From Diphasiastrum complanatum (Eukaryota > Streptophyta > Lycopodiopsida > Lycopodiales > Lycopodiaceae), in the NCBI GenBank assembly GCA_029204225.1, contig CM055113.1, forward strand, positions 571,973 to 635,972: 64,000 bases of DNA, written 5' to 3'. Shown here piece after piece: positions 60,234 through 64,000 of the stretch. A program made the position numbers and the translations under genes. The notes under the pieces were generated by a model. The model was not told the DNA's origin. It was given only the letters and a program-made list of their open reading frames with translations, and did no database searches. Each line of letters starts with the position of its first letter. Position 1 is the first letter of the stretch.

Positions 60234-60460
60234 TTACCCATCTATCTTCTTAGCCTTGTCGTTTTCATATTTGACTTTTGACCTTGGCTGTAGATCTTGC
60301 TGACGTTGTTGTAGGCAGCGTAACTGCTCCAGTGGATCCAGGCAGATCCACTCTCTGCCCCCCCCCAAAATCTGTTGGTGGGGATGTTGTTGCGGGTAAT
60401 TGTTCATGTTCAAGATTGGATCGGTGTGTGGAACAAGTTGTTGAAACACGTGGAACACGT
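60234..60460 (-). pseudogene. Gln-rich coding fragment
   Basis: Minus strand: 'NNYPQQHPHQQILGGGREWI', 'LDPLEQLRCLQQRQQDLQPR'. Looks like low-complexity gag-type sequence; the part beyond 60316 is shared with 22944-23060. Confidence 0.4.
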
Positions 60461-62670
60461 AGTTGAAACACGTGGAACACGTAGTTGAAACACGTTGAAC
60501 ATGCGACTGGACTAAAAATTGAACAAATTTTAACTAAATTTGTTTCGATCTTGTTGTAATTGACTCAAAGATTAATATGGCAATGAGATGCAGGAATGAA
60601 CTCTGACTGTACATGGATTTCTGATATTCCTCAAAAGTCCTAAACTGTTGTACAAGGTAATCTGAAGATGGATAGATGAATAAAAATGTGTTCTGGAGAC
60701 TCTCTTGTAGTAGCTATTCCTCATGCAAAAATCAATCACATAAAATAGGTGAAGAGAAACAAAGAAATAAACAAACATTACAGAGAGTGAGAACTATATA
60801 GCAATTGTCAAACAAAACTTGCATTCATCAACATTGATAATGTACCTTGATAGTTGCAATATTTCAGTTGTTTTGTAGAGTAATGTGCCTTACTCTGACA
60901 TGCCCTTGTCAAAACAAGACAAGGTTGGTGACACTAAAATCTACCATCATTGATAGCAGATATTGTAAGATATAGCTTGAGATGCAAGTATTATTGAGGT
61001 ACTATGTCCTGAGGACCTCTGTGAACAAGAGATTCAGAATCGAATCTCTATCTGGATTTCCGAATCCGAGAAATATTGTGTATTGGCACATTGGAAATCT
61101 TATCAGCATGTGGAAAGACAAACAGATTTGAGGTTGTAGAAGAGGAGAAAAACTGTCAATTCCTTGTGGAGGTTGCTCTTGGTTGGACATTGTAGCAGAT
61201 GACGGAATATCGGTTTCAGTTTCTTTCGACAAGGACTCATTTCATATTGTCTTTTTTCATTATGAAGCTAGTGTATTGGACGGTGATGTAGTAGAAGTTT
61301 ACAAGAAACTTCTCGATTGAGCAGCAGGTTTAACTGTTGCTATGGTGCTCATGTTGTTGTCGTGAAGATCCTATTGTGATTCATAACTGACGTGACGGGC
61401 AGGTAGGACCTTAGCGTTTTGCTTTGGACAGCCTTTGAAACTATATTTTCTTATACAGTCGGGACACTCAGGATGGTACTTGGCCTTGACTGGACAATCA
61501 ACCATGAAGTGGCCAGTTTCACCACAGATGAAGCATCTGGTGTGCAGTGGCCCTTGTATAACTGCATAGCCATCTTGTATGGCTAGTGGGTCTAGACTTT
61601 CTGATGGATAGTTAGAATAAGACAAGGCATTTCCAGATTGGAATGGGTGTTCTTCATATTGTTGAACTGTATGTGCTTGGATAGGTCGATATGAAGGACA
61701 AGCATCAACAGGATGCGTAGCCCGGCAGTGTGGGCACTATATTGTTTTTCGTCTATAAGGTACTTGTGCAAGGTTTGACTGACCAGGCATACTGCTTGGA
61801 TAGACTTCAGGGTAGCTTGAAACTCATTGGTGTGTTTCTCCATCTGTAGTTGATGTTGCTTATTAAGCAACTCCAACTGGGATTTTCAAAGCTGATCTCG
61901 GGTGTCCTCGATCGGCTTTGACTCATGGACAGGAGCACATGGTGCTCGTCTTTCCCTAGATTCGTCAACATCTGATCCTTTGTCTTCTTCCTTGATGGCA
62001 TCAGACATAGCTAACTTTAGGCTTGTATATTCTTCATTGGATTTAAGCTCACATCTAATCCATCTTGGAAGGCCGACTAAGAACCAGATGATGAGCATGT
62101 GTTTGGAGGGCTGTTCTTGTTCTTGACTTTTGAGATGTTTGAAACGCTCAATATAGTCTCGTACACGTTCATCTTTTGTCATCTTGATGTTACTCAATTT
62201 GACAAAAGGGCTCTCTACCAGGCAAAAAGACCTAAAATGCTTGATAAAAGACCCTTTCAAAATTGACCACTCTGTCTTTTCGTCACAATCAAGGTTGAAA
62301 ACCAATCACATGCCTTAGCGATCATGGTCATCGAAAACAGTTGGACCATAGCATCAGGGGATGTTTCGCCAGAAAAATCTTTGAGGGTCCGAACTACCGT
62401 CAAACTTTGGTAGGTCTAGTACACTCCATTAAGGTTGGTTTTGGCCTATGAGGGGTCAGCACCATAAAAACGGGGTCATGCATGTGAAGACTCGGCTCTA
62501 TCAGGTTCTTGTCCATCGAACGAGTTTGTGGATGGCTCTTGGAGTTCGGCTCTCATTCGGTAGAACCTATGACGTCTGATTTGTTCAGCTTCAGGGGACC
62601 TGATCTCGTATGGATAATCGTCTGGGACTTCAAGATTGTTTTTTTGGTCCATTGGGTACTGGTGAGTTTT
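60316..62670 (-). mobile_element. Gag-bearing retroelement region
   Basis: Minus strand. The gag capsid core, 62305-61886, has 'WSILKGSFIKHFRSF', 'DERVRDYIERFKHLKSQ' and 'MLIIWFLVGLPRWIRCEL'. A zinc knuckle, 61540-61490, reads 'CFICGETGHFMVDCPVKAKY', with a further CPxC ('HPECPDCIRKY'). Protease and RT are not present downstream to 60316. Gypsy-type gag by motif style. Confidence 0.75.
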
Positions 62671-63309
62671 TTATTGTGGTTTGGATTTTCTAAGTTTTTT
62701 GTGTTTTTGTAAGTTTTTATTTTTTCTGATCTCTATGGTTTACGGTTTACAGGTTATGGTTACGGTGGATTGCGATTTGCGGTTGCGGGGGGTGTGGGTG
62801 ATTGCGTTCGATGGCGGCTGGATGCGTGTCTGTGTGCTGTTGTAACGTGCGGTTTCAACGGGTGATGGCGAACAATGGCGTTATGCAGTGTGTTGGGCTC
62901 AGTTACAATCGGGTGCGGTTTAGACAGTTGTCGTGTGAATTCGATGTCGACGGGTGGGCGTGGGTTGCGATCTGGTGATGTGTGTTGCAGTTGTAGATTG
63001 TGGAATGCGTTTTTCACGGGTCAATGGTGGAGGCAGTCGGTGTGCGTTGGGAATGTGATTCAAGGACGAATGTGGTTAGGGTGCGCGTGTTTGCGGTGCA
63101 ACAACGGCTGGCAGTGTATGTGGATGAATACGATGGGTGTGGTATGGTTGGTTGTGGTGGTGTTGCGGTGGATTTGCGACTGCCGACTGCGGACTAATGC
63201 GGTTTGCTGCGATTTAAGGGTGAATGGAGGTGGGGTGTGATGTCTGTTGTACTCGTCAGTTGTGATGGTCGTTTGAAAATTTTGTGGCTAGCGTGGATGT
63301 GGTCTGGCT
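62671..63309. repeat. G-rich leader-like sequence
   Basis: Same style as 24071-24744: 'tttacggttta', 'tgcggttgcgg' and 'gatttgcg' motifs. Long open frames here arise from the biased composition. Confidence 0.5.
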
Positions 63310-63715
63310 GAGATTGTGACGGACCCCCTTTGGTTGAGATCTGATGAATGGGTCTGGCTCCGGTTGAAATTTGAGCGGGCACTTCGGTCAAGATTCCAGC
63401 GAGCGCTCAGGTCGAAATCTCAGCGAGACGCTCCGGTTGAGATTTCAGAGAAACGCCTTTGATAGATGGCTCCGGTTGAGATTTGACAAATGGGCTCCAG
63501 TTGAGATTTGATAGATGGCTTCGGCTGAGATTTGACAAATAGGCTCCGGTTGAGATTTGATAGATGGCTCCGGTTGAGATTTGACAAATGGGCTCCGATT
63601 GAGATTTGAGTGAGGCCTTCGGTTGAGATTCCAGGTGTGCCTCCGGTTGAGATTTAAGTGAGGCCTTTGATTGAGAATTGAGTTAGGTCGTCTGCTCCGG
63701 TCGAGATTTGAGCAT
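63310..63715. repeat. 24/25-bp minisatellite with dimeric order
   Basis: 'ctccggttgagatttg' followed alternately by 'acaaatggg' and 'atagatgg'. Unit starts at 63470, 63495, 63519, 63544 and 63568, so spacings alternate 25/24 (49-bp dimer). More diverged units lie on both flanks. Confidence 0.85.
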
Positions 63716-64000
63716 GAGCAAACGGAAGGAGCATTAAGGCATGGCATGCGGTTGCGAATGATGGAAGATGGGAGGTGGTGTAATGTCGATGGTATGCGGT
63801 GGACTACGAGGTGATCGTTGTAGGTTGAAGGTGGTGGATTGTGATCTAATGCGGTGTGGTGTCATTATGATGGAAGGCAGGCGCAATAGGGTGTGGTTGC
63901 GATGAATTGTGGTCTACGGCTGTGGATGGAAGCGGGCACAATGGTGTAATGGTGGTGTTCCATAATGCGGATGCTTGCGGTGTGTTGCAGATGCTTGTGG

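Noticed and set aside
62875-63240. 121-codon open frame in G-rich sequence
   Set aside because: G-rich composition with few A/T stops; Trp/Cys/Val-rich translation without motif; opposite to the gag strand.

Overview
The window looks like nuclear DNA of a land plant with a large, transposon-filled genome. The evidence is: PBSs complementary to plant initiator tRNA-Met (gctctgatacca and its complement) beside Copia LTRs; a spliced CACTA gene with the plant domain order (transposase-associated domain, tnp2, DUF4218, DUF4216); canonical GTAAGT/AG introns; no rRNA, tRNA or intact host gene that I could recognise. I cannot name the species. Nearly every coding stretch carries stops, frameshifts or truncations, so most entries are pseudogenes or element fragments.

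Layout. 1-2.3 kb: unidentified spliced coding remnants on both strands. 2.3-7.0 kb: copy A of an unusual two-gene DNA element. It has an accessory acidic-protein gene (+) converging on a transposase-like gene (-), with a CACGTG-rich promoter beside the accessory gene. 8.4-13.7 kb: decayed CACTA transposon that carries a SET-domain ORF between the transposase-associated exon and tnp2. 13.9-20.1 kb: nested Copia/Gypsy fragments, a 157-bp CT tract and a solo LTR-like insertion inside a Copia element. 20.1-22.95 kb: copy B of the two-gene element. 22.9-24.7 kb: deletion derivative of a gag-bearing retroelement. 24.7-29.5 kb: second copy of the LTR-like insertion, Copia pol, and a segment with a conserved signal-peptide ORF. 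29.6-33.5 kb: Gypsy integrase and a downstream accessory ORF. 33.9-38.4 kb: a fourth partial transposase exon and copy C, in reverse order relative to B. 38.4-43.4 kb: Copia and the second copy of the 25.9-29.5 kb segment. 43.3-47.5 kb: minisatellites, Copia gag, LTR-like sequence. 47.5-49.7 kb: Gypsy gag-protease. 50-52.1 kb: A/T-rich tandem repeats. 52.2-57.66 kb: two Copia fragments in opposite orientation sharing one LTR family. 57.7-59.1 kb: unidentified decayed coding sequence. 59.2-64 kb: dispersed repeats, a gag fragment and a 24/25-bp minisatellite.

The best candidate for an undescribed system is the two-gene element (copies A, B, C and the partial exon at 33.9 kb). Its transposase-like protein has a 'GDLK...GANSKHPC.(F/Y)C' core, and its partner is an acidic protein with a 'PSEEEFL' motif and a C-terminal 'IMAIK...IFVK...YVDLSK' domain. 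The partner is still recognisable between divergent copies, which suggests it mattered to the element. Second is the SET-domain ORF inside the CACTA transposon. Third is the segmental-duplication history of the 17-43 kb region, read from an LTR-like insertion that is present in two Copia copies and absent from a third.
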